Shown here piece by piece: positions 16,740-26,235 of a stretch of DNA of 64,000 bases; the first letter of the stretch is position 1, and the number at the start of each line of letters is the position of its first letter. This DNA comes from Bordetella sp. 02P26C-1. Lineage in GTDB: Bacteria; Pseudomonadota; Gammaproteobacteria; Burkholderiales; Burkholderiaceae_B. The stretch covers positions 62,001-126,000 of the forward strand of contig NZ_WSJB01000012.1 in the NCBI RefSeq assembly GCF_009763255.1, read 5' to 3'. Position numbers and translations under genes: made by a program. The notes under the pieces were generated by a model. It was given only the letters and a program-made list of their open reading frames with translations. It was not told where the DNA came from and searched no databases.

Positions 16740-18701
16740 ATGGATAAGCCCGACACCCAGAAAGACGAAGTTTCCCTAAGCCCGAGTTCATGGCTTAGAG
16801 AGGTCGCACGATTGAATCCGGCGAGCTGGAACATCAGTCGTTGCAGCCGGGCCGCGCTGGCCGTCTGCCTTCCCATGGCAGTGGGTCATTACACCGACAC
16901 GCTGATGTATACGCTGTGGATCTCGCTCGGCTCTCTTTTTCCTGCGATAGGCGAGCGCGACGCGCCGTATAGCGCGACCTTTCGCAAGATCCTTACCGCC
17001 GCACCCATTGGCGCGGCGGGCTTCATGGCCGGCTATTTGCAGACGATGGGGTTGCCGTGGACCGGGATCGTGCTGATCATGAGCGTGATCGGCTTTCTAC
17101 TGTCCATCGCCAGCAGTTATAGCGCCGCCATTTCGATTGGCTCGCTGCAGTTCATGATCATGGCAGCGGTGGCACTGGGCAATCCGGAGATCCAGCACTT
17201 CTGGATGTCGAGCTTGCTGGTCATAAGCGGTGCGCTATTTGCGATGTTCTTGCTGCTGCTGGAGAAATGGTTTCGGCCGCATCATCCGCGCCGCGATGCC
17301 ATTGTGCAGGTGCTGCAGGCGTTAAGCGCTATCTGCAAGCAAAAGCTCGCCCATGGGGATATCGAAGCCGCGCGCTTGCAATACAACATCAAGTACGAAG
17401 CGCTCTATACCTTCATGCTGCAAGCGCGCTATCGCGCCGTGGGCCGCAACCAGGTCGTGGATCAAACCGCCGCGATCGTCCAAAGCCTGGACCGGCTTTT
17501 CGCCGCCTTGATGGCGCGTCAGAGCGTCGATCATCTCGAGCGGCTGCAACCCATCCTCCAAGACATCACCGACGCAGTGCTGCATGAGCGGCGCTACACC
17601 GGCCATCATACGGAAGGCTGCGAATTCGCGCGCGAACTCGATGACCTGATCGAGGCCTTATGGGACGCCAAGGCCGTGCCCGAGGCGACGGGCGCAAGAG
17701 CACGCGCGACCCCAAAACAGTCGCTGCAACTGCGCTTGCTGCTGCAAAAGCTCACCCCAGGGCGCAGCACCGTACAGGCGGCGATAAAGTTGATGCTATG
17801 CACGGCGCTGGGATATTCGGTTCACTATTTCGACGATATCTCGCATTGGTACTGGGTGCCCATGACCGTGGCGATCGTGATGAAGCCGGAATTGGGTTCG
17901 ATCTTTGTACGCGCCGTGCAGCGCATGCTTGGCACGGCGGTCGGCGTAGTGGTCGGCGGGCTGCTGCTGGCCTATGTGCCGGTCGGTCCCGTGTTCATTT
18001 TGCTCATTGGCGCGATCACCTTCACCTTGCCATGGCTCGCGCAACGCAGCTATGCGCTGACCTCGTTCGCCGTAACGCCATTGGTGTTGGTGCTGATCGA
18101 TTTCCTAGCCCCTGAACGTCAGGGCATAGACTACGCCATGCTGCGGCTTATCGATACCCTTGCAGGGTGCGCCATTGTGTTGGTCTTTGGCTACTTGCTC
18201 TGGCCGCGCAGACATTTCAGCGAACTCGACCAAGCCCTGACGGACGCACGTAAAGCCATCGCGCAATATCTGAGCCAGGCGCTCGCTAACCGCTCGCAGC
18301 CCGAGGTCGCCCAGCTAAGCGACGCGCGTCGCGCGGCCTATAGCAAGCTGGTCGACATGCGAGCCGCGCTACAACGTTCGCTGGCCGAGCCCCCGCCCGC
18401 CGGTTACGAGGCCGCGGCTTGGTTCCCCTTGGTTGCCTGCGCTGCGCGGCTGTGCGATGCCATCACCGTTTATTCCGCGAGTGCAAGCCACAACCCTGAT
18501 CCCCAGGAAGCGGCATGGCTCGAACAGATGCCTGATGCGATCGAAGGGCTGAAAGACCTACCGGCCCTGCCCGACGATGTACTGGACCGAGATACGCCCG
18601 AGGCTCGCCTGATTGCCAGTATCTATAAGGAAACCGGTGTGCGGGAACAGCTGTACGAAAGGGTCGGGCAAATGCCGGAAAAACAGCTGGCTCCGGCCTA
18701 G
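16740..18701 (+). CDS. FUSC-family inner-membrane protein (YccS/AaeB-like)
   Basis: 653 residues. It shows the duplicated layout of the FUSC family: an N-terminal block of about five or six membrane segments (about 40-180), a long cytoplasmic helical region, a second membrane block (about 345-485; WVPMTVAIVMKPELGSIFVR is diagnostic) and a cytoplasmic tail. AaeB and YccS relatives are linked to efflux of aromatic acids or to envelope stress. No AaeA-type membrane-fusion partner is adjacent, so a role in efflux is only a family-level suggestion. The ATG at 16740 lacks a clear ribosome-binding site. The exported M20 peptidase gene follows after 136 bases. Confidence 0.85.
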   Translation: MDKPDTQKDEVSLSPSSWLREVARLNPASWNISRCSRAALAVCLPMAVGHYTDTLMYTLWISLGSLFPAIGERDAPYSATFRKILTAAPIGAAGFMAGYLQTMGLPWTGIVLIMSVIGFLLSIASSYSAAISIGSLQFMIMAAVALGNPEIQHFWMSSLLVISGALFAMFLLLLEKWFRPHHPRRDAIVQVLQALSAICKQKLAHGDIEAARLQYNIKYEALYTFMLQARYRAVGRNQVVDQTAAIVQSLDRLFAALMARQSVDHLERLQPILQDITDAVLHERRYTGHHTEGCEFARELDDLIEALWDAKAVPEATGARARATPKQSLQLRLLLQKLTPGRSTVQAAIKLMLCTALGYSVHYFDDISHWYWVPMTVAIVMKPELGSIFVRAVQRMLGTAVGVVVGGLLLAYVPVGPVFILLIGAITFTLPWLAQRSYALTSFAVTPLVLVLIDFLAPERQGIDYAMLRLIDTLAGCAIVLVFGYLLWPRRHFSELDQALTDARKAIAQYLSQALANRSQPEVAQLSDARRAAYSKLVDMRAALQRSLAEPPPAGYEAAAWFPLVACAARLCDAITVYSASASHNPDPQEAAWLEQMPDAIEGLKDLPALPDDVLDRDTPEARLIASIYKETGVREQLYERVGQMPEKQLAPA

Positions 18702-18837
18702 TGACCCTGCAGCCGTCTATACCTCGTGCGGTGCGCTTCGTTACAGCCATGGCGCGCCAATACTATTACTCTACAAAAATGGCGCCCACCCTTGGGAGGT
18801 TTCGCACGCCTCCCATCTAAACTCCGAGGATATTCCT

Positions 18838-20130
18838 ATGTCACGGCTTCCATTTCGCTCTTCGATTTATCGCGCTGGCCTTGCACTGGTTTTTATCTGT
18901 AGCGGACAACTGGCGGCGGCAGCGCCGGTGACTGCCGTGTACGAGGCCGCGGCAGCGCAAAAACAAGGCATGCTCGCCACCATGAAAGCGCTCGTGGAGA
19001 TCGAGTCGGGAAGCAAGGACGTCGAAGACGTCGAGCGCATTGCCGAGCTGGTCAGCAAGCGGCTCAGCGATTTAGGTGGCACGGTCAAAATCGTACCGGC
19101 TACCGACGTGACGCGTCTTGACGATACCCCGGAGAAAGTCGGCCCTATGGTTCACGCCGAATTCAAAGGGACGGGCGACAGCAAAATCATGCTGATTGCG
19201 CATATGGACACGGTTTACCGTCGAGGCATGCTGAAAGACCAGCCGTTTCGCATCGATGGCGAGCGTGCCTATGGCCTGGGTATCGCCGATGATAAACACG
19301 GCGTAGCTAGCGTGATCCACACCATAGACCTACTGCAAAAGCTGGGATTTAAGGACTACGGCACGCTTACCGTTCTGATCAATGGTGACGAGGAAATCAG
19401 TTCGCCGGGCTCGCGCAGCACCATCACGCGACTGGGTGCCGACCAGGATGCGGTCTTCTCATTCGAAGGCGGCGGCATGAAGCCCAGACTGACCCTGGCC
19501 ACCAGCGGCATTGGAGCGGTTTACCTGAACGTGCAAGGAAAGACCTCCCACGCGGGCGCACGGCCAGAAGGCGGCGTCAACGCGCTCTACGAACTCGCCC
19601 ACCAGATCCTGCAAATGGACGACCTGTCCAAACCCGAAGACGGTCTGAAACTCAATTGGACTGTGGCGCAAGCCGGCACCAACCGCAACGTCATCCCCGG
19701 CAATGCCTCCGCACAGGCGGATGCGCGTGCGTTACGCGTCTCGGATTTCGATGCACTGGCCAAGACCATCGACGAACGCGTACAGAACAAACTTCTGCCC
19801 GATTCAAAAGTCAGTGTGAAGTTCGAAGTACGCCGCCCCCCGCTTGAGGCCACGGACGCCTCTCGCGCCCTGGCTCGCCATGGCGTGCAGATCTATGAAG
19901 AGCTGGACCTGCCCTTGGCGGTAGTGGATCGCCCGACTGGCGGCGGCACCGATGCCGCCTTTGCGGCACTGAAAGCCCGCGGGCCGGTCATCGAAGGAAT
20001 GGGGTTGTCCGGCTTTGGCGCTCACTCCAACGATGCGGAATACATCATCATCGATAGCATCGTACCCAGGCTATACCTCGCGGCTCGCATGATTATGGAC
20101 GTCTCAGAAGGAAAGGCGCCTTTGAAGTAA
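18838..20130 (+). CDS. Exported M20-family metallopeptidase (glutamate carboxypeptidase-like)
   Basis: 430 residues with a signal peptide (about 1-29). Di-zinc ligands and catalytic residues of the M20 fold are intact: His122 and Asp124 in AHMDTV, Asp151 in GIADDKHG, Glu185-Glu186 in GDEEISS, and His396 in GFGAHSND. GKTSHAGARPEGGVN marks the dimerisation/lid domain. It is closest in pattern to carboxypeptidase G2, a periplasmic enzyme that removes C-terminal glutamate from folates and peptides. ATG 18838 has GAGGA upstream. A short inverted repeat (GGGAGG/CCTCCC) lies in the leader at 18794-18814. A hairpin follows the stop. Confidence 0.9.
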   Translation: MSRLPFRSSIYRAGLALVFICSGQLAAAAPVTAVYEAAAAQKQGMLATMKALVEIESGSKDVEDVERIAELVSKRLSDLGGTVKIVPATDVTRLDDTPEKVGPMVHAEFKGTGDSKIMLIAHMDTVYRRGMLKDQPFRIDGERAYGLGIADDKHGVASVIHTIDLLQKLGFKDYGTLTVLINGDEEISSPGSRSTITRLGADQDAVFSFEGGGMKPRLTLATSGIGAVYLNVQGKTSHAGARPEGGVNALYELAHQILQMDDLSKPEDGLKLNWTVAQAGTNRNVIPGNASAQADARALRVSDFDALAKTIDERVQNKLLPDSKVSVKFEVRRPPLEATDASRALARHGVQIYEELDLPLAVVDRPTGGGTDAAFAALKARGPVIEGMGLSGFGAHSNDAEYIIIDSIVPRLYLAARMIMDVSEGKAPLK

Positions 20131-20138
20131 GACTTGGA

Positions 20139-20164
20139 GCTCGCTGAACTGTTGTTTAGCGAGC
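20139..20164 (+). terminator. Hairpin after the M20 peptidase gene
   Basis: GCTCGCT pairs with AGCGAGC, and inside it a G-T pair plus AAC/GTT extends the stem to about 11 pairs around a TGTT loop. It starts nine bases after the stop codon. The following bases are not a T run, so rho-independent termination is plausible but not certain. Confidence 0.45.
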
Positions 20165-20230
20165 GTCCCAACTTCTGCGGGCGTCACAGATCGGGTGATT
20201 TTCCACAGTCCCAACTGATATCCGAAGCAT

Positions 20231-21178
20231 TCACACAGAGGAGCTGTTCGCCGTTCTAAGCGCATATTGCTGCATTTCCGGCACCTGGTGATGCAGCTGG
20301 ACGTACTCCAGCACATTGTTCACGATCGCACTACGGCGGGAGTGAGGTACCGCCAGCGCCATACCGACACAGAACTCTGCCGGTGTGTCCGTGAGCGTCA
20401 GATACGTGACACCAGGAAACTGCACGTGCTGAGCCACGCCGGCTACCAAGGCTACGCCCACGCCTGATGCCACCAGACTGAGGATGGTATGCACCTGCAT
20501 GGCCTCCTGTACGACTCTTGGAGCAAAGCCCGATAGCTGGCAGCGTGTAGCGGCCAACGCCGCTAAGCCGGGCACTCGGGACTTGGGATACAGGATGAAA
20601 GGCTGCTGGGCAACCTCTGACAATGCCAGCTGGGTACGTCCACCCTCCGTTAAAGGACTGTTGCTGGGTACCGCCAACACAAAGTCGTCCCGTTCCAGCG
20701 GAATTACCTCGACTTCAGGTACATCCCCCACCGGAAAGCGTAGAAAACCCATGTCGACATGCTGGGACCGAATACCTTCCAGAATCTCCAGCGATGTCAT
20801 CTCCAGCAGATCCAGCTCCAATTTGGGAAAGGTATGCCGCAGAGCAGGAATCAGCTGCGGCAGCAGCTTGTATGTGGCGCTGCCGATGAAGCCCATCCGC
20901 AGCTGTCCTTGCAAGCCGTGCAAGGTCTCTTGTGCTTTGAGCCTGCATTGCTCGGCATGGAACAGCGCGATACGAGCATCGCGCAGAATGGCATGAGCCA
21001 TCGGAGTAGGGATTAACCCGCTAGGGTGACGTTCGAATAGTTTGCCCCCCAATGTATCTTCCAAGCGTCGGATAGACACCGACAACGGCGGCTGTGCCAT
21101 GTGCAACAACGCGGCAGCACGGTGGAAGTTACGCGTTTCCATCAGAGTCACAAATCGCTGTAGCTGGCGCAGATCCAT
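20231..21178 (-). CDS. LysR-family transcriptional regulator
   Basis: 315 residues, normal for the family. The N-terminal winged helix-turn-helix (1-60) reads MDLRQLQRFVTLMETRNFHR, then AAALLHMAQPPLSVSIRRLE and LGGKLFERHPSG. The rest is a type 2 periplasmic-binding-like effector domain with LRMGFIGSATYKLLP as its first strand. It is divergent from the Bug/acyl-CoA dehydrogenase operon with a 126-base gap, the classic arrangement for a LysR activator of the adjacent genes. The effector is unknown but is probably a metabolite of that pathway. Confidence 0.92.
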   Translation of the reverse strand: MDLRQLQRFVTLMETRNFHRAAALLHMAQPPLSVSIRRLEDTLGGKLFERHPSGLIPTPMAHAILRDARIALFHAEQCRLKAQETLHGLQGQLRMGFIGSATYKLLPQLIPALRHTFPKLELDLLEMTSLEILEGIRSQHVDMGFLRFPVGDVPEVEVIPLERDDFVLAVPSNSPLTEGGRTQLALSEVAQQPFILYPKSRVPGLAALAATRCQLSGFAPRVVQEAMQVHTILSLVASGVGVALVAGVAQHVQFPGVTYLTLTDTPAEFCVGMALAVPHSRRSAIVNNVLEYVQLHHQVPEMQQYALRTANSSSV

Positions 21179-21304
21179 GGCGATATCGAATAGGTATCAA
21201 AAGCACATTTTTTAATATTGGACCCATCGTAAACGTCACTTCTACATTTGTCTTCTAACCCCGGCTCCTAGAGAACGGGGTGCACAAAAGATAGGAGACA
21301 AAAA
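21179..21304. promoter_or_regulatory. Divergent LysR/Bug control region
   Basis: The gap between the LysR and Bug genes holds GATATCGAATAGGTATC near 21180-21196, an interrupted inverted repeat of the T-N11-A type that LysR proteins bind. A hairpin lies in the Bug leader: CCCCG at 21259-21263 pairs with CGGGG at 21276-21280, with an inner CTC/GAG. AGGAG at 21293-21297 is the Bug ribosome-binding site. Operator assignment is inferred from position. Confidence 0.4.
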
Positions 21305-22285
21305 ATGATCTTCAACCGCCGACCGTTGTTGACTTGGCTAGCGGCCAGCGCTTGCCTGTGTTTCGTTGCAGGGGGCACGTCCTCGGCCCAGGATTTCCCG
21401 TCCAAACCCATCAAATTCGTTGTGCCGTTTGGTCCTGGAAGCGGTACCGACACCTCTGCACGCTACTTCGCTAAAAAGCTGCAGGACCTGACGGGACAGC
21501 CTGTCGTCGTAGAAAACAAGCCCGGCGCAAACGGGTTCATCGCCGTCAATCAGGTGCTGACTGCACCCGCGGACGGCTATACCGTGTTTATCGGCAGCAA
21601 TTCCACCCTGGCGGTCAATGCAGCGCTCTTTAAAGACCTGCCCTATGACCCGGTCGCCGATTTTGCGCCCTTGACCATGATGATGCGATCGCCTGCCATG
21701 ATCGCTGCGGCTCCCACAGTGTCGTACAACGATCTACAAGGCCTGTTAGATCATGCTGCGGCAAATCCTGGGAAAGTGAATTTTGGTGCGGGATCGGCGG
21801 GCTATCAATTGATGGGAGAACTGCTCAACGATGCAGCGAAGGTACGCACCGTTCATGTCCCCTTCAAGGGCGCCGGGGAAACCATGACCGCCGTCGCGGG
21901 AGGCGTAGTCGATTACGCATTTGCCGAAGTGACGGCCGTACAAGAGCTCGCCAAGGCGGGCCGGGTGAAGGTGCTAGCAGTGGCCTCGGATCGGCGAGTA
22001 CCTAACTTGCCAGACGTGCCTACGGCCGATGAGGCGGGCTTGAAAGGTTTCGAAGCCTACACGTGGGTCGGGGCCATGGTCAGCGCCAAGACACCGGCTG
22101 CTGAAACCGAGAAGCTGGCGGCGCTATTGACGGAGATCTCCAAAACTGACGAAACCCGCCAGTTTTATGAGCGCATCGGTGCCATCCCAATGACCGGGGG
22201 CCCCTCACAGATGCGTACGTTTCAGGAGAATGAAATTGCCCTGTGGAAGCGCATCGTTGCCCAGGCCAAGGTGCCTCAGCGATGA
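21305..22285 (+). CDS. Bug-family (TctC-like) periplasmic solute-binding protein
   Basis: 326 residues. A signal peptide (about 1-28, ending TSSA) is followed by the Bug hallmark DFPSKPIKFVVPFGPGSGTD. Then come VVENKPGANGFIAV, the YTVFIGSNSTLAVN strand and VHVPFKGAGETM. Bug proteins are abundant in Bordetella-type bacteria and bind small carboxylates; some feed tripartite tricarboxylate transporters and others act as sensors. No TctAB membrane genes are in the window, so either an orphan receptor role or a distant transporter is likely. It is the first gene of a four-gene catabolic operon. Confidence 0.93.
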   Translation: MIFNRRPLLTWLAASACLCFVAGGTSSAQDFPSKPIKFVVPFGPGSGTDTSARYFAKKLQDLTGQPVVVENKPGANGFIAVNQVLTAPADGYTVFIGSNSTLAVNAALFKDLPYDPVADFAPLTMMMRSPAMIAAAPTVSYNDLQGLLDHAAANPGKVNFGAGSAGYQLMGELLNDAAKVRTVHVPFKGAGETMTAVAGGVVDYAFAEVTAVQELAKAGRVKVLAVASDRRVPNLPDVPTADEAGLKGFEAYTWVGAMVSAKTPAAETEKLAALLTEISKTDETRQFYERIGAIPMTGGPSQMRTFQENEIALWKRIVAQAKVPQR

Positions 22286-22348
22286 ACACAGCAGCCGTTT
22301 CAGTCTTTGGTGCGCTGTCGCGCGCTTTGCAACACACGGAGTAGTGCA

Positions 22349-23506
22349 ATGAGCACGTTGGAGTCACTGGCACTTACCGGTATTCCCGCTGAAGACGAGG
22401 CCTTGCGCGCCGAAGTGCGTGCATTCCTGATAGAAGCTACGCGAGCCATGCCCGCGCACATTCGTGCCCGTTCATGGATGGGCTACAACGCCGAGTTCAG
22501 TCGTCAGCTGGGCGCCAAGGGCTGGATTGGTGTGACCTTGCCCACGGCGTATGGCGGTGCCGGCCGCAGTGCCTTTACCCGTTATGTGCTGGTCGAGGAG
22601 TTCCTGAATTTTGGCGCGCCCGTGGGCGCACATTGGATCGCCGACCGCCAGAGTGCCCCACTCATTCTCAAGTACGGGACCGAGGACCAGAAACAGTTTT
22701 ATATCCCCAAGGTCTGCCGCGGTGAGGCCTTTTTTTGCATCGGCATGAGCGAGCCCAACTCCGGTTCGGACCTGGCCAGCGTCAAGAGCCGTGCCATACC
22801 GAACGCACAGGGCTGGCTTCTCAATGGGCAGAAGATCTGGACCACCTATGCTCACCACTGCCAGTACATGATTGCATTGGTCCGCACTTCGGGCACGGCA
22901 GAGGATCGCCACAAGGGCCTGTCGCAGGTGATCGTGGATCTGTCGCTACCCGGTGTGACGGTGCGCCCTATCCGCGACCTGTCGGGCGACAGCCATTTCT
23001 GCGAAGTCTTTTTCGACAATGTGCAACTGGGCCATGACGCTCTGATAGGTGTGGAGGGCCAGGGCTGGGAACAAGTGACTGCCGAGCTGGCCTTCGAGCG
23101 CAGTGGTCCGGAGCGCCTTTTTTCTTCCATTGTGTTGTTCGAGCAATGGCTGCAGTACGTACGCACCCCGCAGGGGCGCACGGAGTCGGCCCAACGCCTG
23201 GCGGGCAAGGTGCTCACACAGCTGGCACCTTTACGCGCGATGTCAGTGGCCGTGCAACAAAAGCTCGTGCAAGGCGCCAGCCCCATCGTGGAGGCTGCTC
23301 TAGTCAAGGAACTCGGCACCACGCTTGAACAGATGATTCCCGCAGCCCTCGCTGAAGACCTGTTCGCCCGGGACACCGAGGAGATACCGGTGGAGCTGCT
23401 GATGACACTCAAGTACATAATCGAAGCTTCCCCTTCGTTCTCGCTGCGAGGCGGTACGCGCGACATCCTGCGCGGCATGATTGCCCGCGGACTGGGCTTA
23501 CGTTGA
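22349..23506 (+). CDS. Acyl-CoA dehydrogenase (first subunit of a pair)
   Basis: 385 residues. The N-terminal helical domain leads to the FAD/substrate block FFCIGMSEPNSGSDLASVKS and the beta-domain LLNGQKIWTTYAHHCQYMIA. The C-terminal helical domain ends with SLRGGTRDILRGMIARGLG, where the usual catalytic-base segment resembles EGTxEIxR. Alpha,beta-dehydrogenation of an acyl-CoA, with electrons passed to ETF, is expected. ATG 22349 has GGAG eight bases upstream. A second, shorter acyl-CoA dehydrogenase gene starts 17 bases after the stop; such pairs often form heteromeric enzymes acting on bulky CoA esters. Confidence 0.9.
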   Translation: MSTLESLALTGIPAEDEALRAEVRAFLIEATRAMPAHIRARSWMGYNAEFSRQLGAKGWIGVTLPTAYGGAGRSAFTRYVLVEEFLNFGAPVGAHWIADRQSAPLILKYGTEDQKQFYIPKVCRGEAFFCIGMSEPNSGSDLASVKSRAIPNAQGWLLNGQKIWTTYAHHCQYMIALVRTSGTAEDRHKGLSQVIVDLSLPGVTVRPIRDLSGDSHFCEVFFDNVQLGHDALIGVEGQGWEQVTAELAFERSGPERLFSSIVLFEQWLQYVRTPQGRTESAQRLAGKVLTQLAPLRAMSVAVQQKLVQGASPIVEAALVKELGTTLEQMIPAALAEDLFARDTEEIPVELLMTLKYIIEASPSFSLRGGTRDILRGMIARGLGLR

Positions 23507-23523
23507 ACACGGGGAGCTGAGCA

Positions 23524-24558
23524 ATGAACACGAAGGAAAATGATCTCTTTGCCGATGCAGCACGTGAGGTACTGAATGCGCAATGTACGCCAGCCGTGGT
23601 GCGAGCGATTGAGGCCGGCGGGCGTGATGCAGCGGCTACGCAGGCATTGTGGGCACAACTCGAAGCCATTGGCTTGCCCGATGCCTTGCTCAGCGAAAAC
23701 CAAGGCGGTTCGGGCCTGGGTTTGGGGCAAGTTTTTGGCGTTCTGGAGCAGTGCGGCGCCCACGCCCTACCGCTGCCACTGGCCGAAACCATGGTTGCCC
23801 GGGCGCTGCTGGCCCAAAGCGGTACAGCGTGCGGGGCCGGTAGCATTGCCTTCGCTCAGGGACAGGCGCTGGCCGATGGCAGCTGGCATTGTCCCTTGGT
23901 TCGCCAGGGTGCGCTTGCCGAAGCCGTGTTGGTGCAGACCCCAAGCGCCTGGCGCTTGCTGAAGGTCGATCAGGCGCACCGCTCGGACCACGCCGACGTA
24001 CACGATGCGGCGCTGACATGGTCGTCCGCTCAGGTGCATGCTGCGCCGGTCGTCGCCGTCGATGCAGAATTACAGGTACGTAACCTACAGGCGGCAGTGA
24101 CGGCTGCACAGATGGCAGGCGCCCTGCTCCAGGTGTTCCAGCGCACGCTGCAGTACGCCAATGATCGCCAACAGTTTGGCCGCTCCATTGGCAAGTTCCA
24201 GGCCATCCAGCACCAGCTGGCGGTGATGAGTGAACACGTCTTTGCGGCACGCATGGCAGCGCAGTTGGGATGCAGTGGCGACGGAGTGCGGCCCGACCGC
24301 CTGCGTGTGGCGACAGCCAAGGCGCGCTGCAGCGAGGCCACCCTGATAGTCGCAGAACTGGCACATGCCATCCATGGTGCTATCGGCTTTACCGAGGAAT
24401 ACGACCTCCAGCTGTTCACGCGGCGTCTGCACGCCTGGCGACAAACCGCAGGCAGCGAGGCTTATTGGCATGCCGTGGCCGGCGAAGCGTTGCTGGCGCA
24501 TGAAGGCATGACGCTGGACATGGTGCGCCGTATCACCGATGTAGCCGCAGCCCACTGA
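23524..24558 (+). CDS. Acyl-CoA dehydrogenase-like protein (second subunit)
   Basis: 344 residues, shorter than a typical acyl-CoA dehydrogenase. The C-terminal domain is recognisable from QYANDRQQFGRSIGKFQAIQ and from IHGAIGFTEEYDLQLF. The N-terminal part keeps the helical-domain pattern, with ENQGGSGLGLGQVFGVLEQC, but the middle beta-domain is reduced and I see no canonical FAD/substrate SEPxxGSD block. This is typical of the partner chain in alpha2beta2 dehydrogenases, where only one chain carries the full active site. Its position directly after the full-length paralogue supports complex formation (inferred). Confidence 0.85.
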   Translation: MNTKENDLFADAAREVLNAQCTPAVVRAIEAGGRDAAATQALWAQLEAIGLPDALLSENQGGSGLGLGQVFGVLEQCGAHALPLPLAETMVARALLAQSGTACGAGSIAFAQGQALADGSWHCPLVRQGALAEAVLVQTPSAWRLLKVDQAHRSDHADVHDAALTWSSAQVHAAPVVAVDAELQVRNLQAAVTAAQMAGALLQVFQRTLQYANDRQQFGRSIGKFQAIQHQLAVMSEHVFAARMAAQLGCSGDGVRPDRLRVATAKARCSEATLIVAELAHAIHGAIGFTEEYDLQLFTRRLHAWRQTAGSEAYWHAVAGEALLAHEGMTLDMVRRITDVAAAH

Positions 24559-24605
24559 GCCAGATACCGAACTGAACAACGATCTGTTTGTGGAGACCTA
24601 CCCCC

Positions 24606-25394
24606 ATGGCATTTCTCACCATCGAGCGCGACGGTTGCATTCTGACCGTCACGATGAACCAGCCGGAAACACGTAATGCCCTGACCGGCAACACCGCTGT
24701 GAGCGAGTTCGTGCAGCTGTGTGACGAGGTCCGCAAGGACACCCGGATTAAGGTGCTTATCCTTACTGGCGCGGGCCCCATCTTCAGCTCGGGCGGCAAC
24801 GTCAAGGACATGCAGCGATTTTTCGATGAGGCGCTCACGCCCGACCTGATCAGGGAGGAGTACCGCAACGGCATTCAGCGTATCCCCAATGCGCTGTACG
24901 AATTGGATGTGCCCGTGATCTGCGCGGTCAATGGTCCGGCCATCGGTGCCGGCTTGGATCTGACTTGCATGTGCGACATCCGCATTGCCAGCGAAAACGC
25001 CACCTTTGCCGAGAACTTTGTGCGCGTGGGCATCGTGCCAGGAGATGGAGGGGCATGGCTGTTGCCTCGTGCAGTAGGCATGGCCAAGGCATCGGAAATG
25101 GCTTTCACGGGTGAGGCTATCGACGCGCGAGAAGCACTGGCCTGCGGCTTGGTCAGCCGCGTCGTTACCGCAGATGAACTTTTGCCGACGGCCAAGGCAC
25201 TTGCGCAAAAAATTGCCGCAAACCCCGGAGCCGTGATGCGCATGACCAAACGCCTGCTACGTGAAGGGCAAAACAGTTCCCTCGCTTCGCTGTTGGAGTT
25301 ATCGGCGGGCTACCAGGCAATTGCCCACAAGACTGCCGACCACCGAGAGGCCGTCATGGCCTTTGTAGAAAAACGTAAGCCTAACTTCGCCTGA
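24606..25394 (+). CDS. Enoyl-CoA hydratase/isomerase (crotonase family)
   Basis: 262 residues. Crotonase blocks are FLTIERDGCILTVTMNQPET at the start, FSSGGNVKDMQRF (first oxyanion-hole strand), AVNGPAIGAGLDLTCMCDIR (second oxyanion-hole segment) and FAENFVRVGIVPGDGGAWLL (active-site helix). Hydration of the enoyl-CoA formed by the upstream dehydrogenase is the natural next step, but crotonases also isomerise or hydrolyse. In GIVPGDGGAW, Asp occupies the region where classical hydratases have an acid. ATG 24606 was chosen over an upstream in-frame TTG. It is convergent with a TetR gene. Confidence 0.9.
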   Translation: MAFLTIERDGCILTVTMNQPETRNALTGNTAVSEFVQLCDEVRKDTRIKVLILTGAGPIFSSGGNVKDMQRFFDEALTPDLIREEYRNGIQRIPNALYELDVPVICAVNGPAIGAGLDLTCMCDIRIASENATFAENFVRVGIVPGDGGAWLLPRAVGMAKASEMAFTGEAIDAREALACGLVSRVVTADELLPTAKALAQKIAANPGAVMRMTKRLLREGQNSSLASLLELSAGYQAIAHKTADHREAVMAFVEKRKPNFA

Positions 25395-25488
25395 GGCACA
25401 AGGCGCTAGTACCTGCATCCGCCGATGGATGGCCTGCTAGAGCAAGGATGTCCTTGGATTGATACTGATGGAGTGCTGGCTATCACCC

Positions 25489-26115
25489 TTAGGACTTCAA
25501 TTGCAGCGCATCGGCGAATTGTCGGTAGTACTGATCGATCAGGCTCTTCCCATCCTTGGGCGAAAACAAGTAAAGGCGCATGAGGCCTTCGAAAACAAGT
25601 GACAGGCGCGCTGTCACGGCGACCGGGTCGAGATCGCTGGATATTTGCCCTCTTGTCTGAGCCTCGCGTATCTTGCTATGAACGCTGCTGATCAACCCGG
25701 ACTCCGAATCGCGCAGTAGTTTGGCTACTTGGGGATTGCGTGCCCCTTCGCTGGCGATTTCGGCGCGCAACACCGCCACAGCGTGCCCTTCGGGGGTGAG
25801 GAAGATATCTGCCAATAGCTCTTCGATCGCCTCGCGACTGAAATCAGAACTCCAGAACCGGCTAATCAGACTGTGATGCCGCTGCAAGTCAAGTTCGATC
25901 AGCGCAATGATCAGGGCATCCTTGCCCGCAAAATACTGGTAGATGTTTGCAACACTAACCCCCGCGGCGGCGCTGATTTCGGAAATCGATGAGGCATGAA
26001 AACCGCGATGTATGAAACAGTTTCTGGCCCCATCCAGGATTTGGGTCAAGCGTTTTTCACGCGCATGCTCATTCACGGGACGTCCGCGCGCTGGCTTGCC
26101 TTCATCTGTTTTCAT
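25489..26115 (-). CDS. TetR-family transcriptional regulator
   Basis: 208 residues. The helix-turn-helix is at about residues 40-62: HASSISEISAAAGVSVANIY followed by QYFAGKDAL. The basic N-terminus (MKTDEGKPARGRPVNEHARE) is typical of this family. The C-terminal region contains AVLRAEIASEGARNP, as in AcrR-like regulators. It lies on the same strand as, and 120 bases downstream of, the aldehyde dehydrogenase gene and is convergent with the hydratase gene. The likely targets are the aldehyde dehydrogenase promoter or its own promoter; not provable from sequence. Confidence 0.9.
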   Translation of the reverse strand: MKTDEGKPARGRPVNEHAREKRLTQILDGARNCFIHRGFHASSISEISAAAGVSVANIYQYFAGKDALIIALIELDLQRHHSLISRFWSSDFSREAIEELLADIFLTPEGHAVAVLRAEIASEGARNPQVAKLLRDSESGLISSVHSKIREAQTRGQISSDLDPVAVTARLSLVFEGLMRLYLFSPKDGKSLIDQYYRQFADALQLKS

Positions 26116-26235
26116 TCACACACCTGGAATAAATTCGCGTCGTCTTTGGGATACGAGGATGCCATGCAATGGCAGGGTCGTCACACCCGCGACAACCCCG
26201 ACGCAACCATAGCACCCGCAGCGGACCGATCAACC

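Noticed and set aside
23155-23166. GTACGTAC inside an acyl-CoA dehydrogenase gene resembling the GntR operator core
   Set aside because: Only the 8-base core matches, it is inside a coding region and the flanking half-sites are absent.
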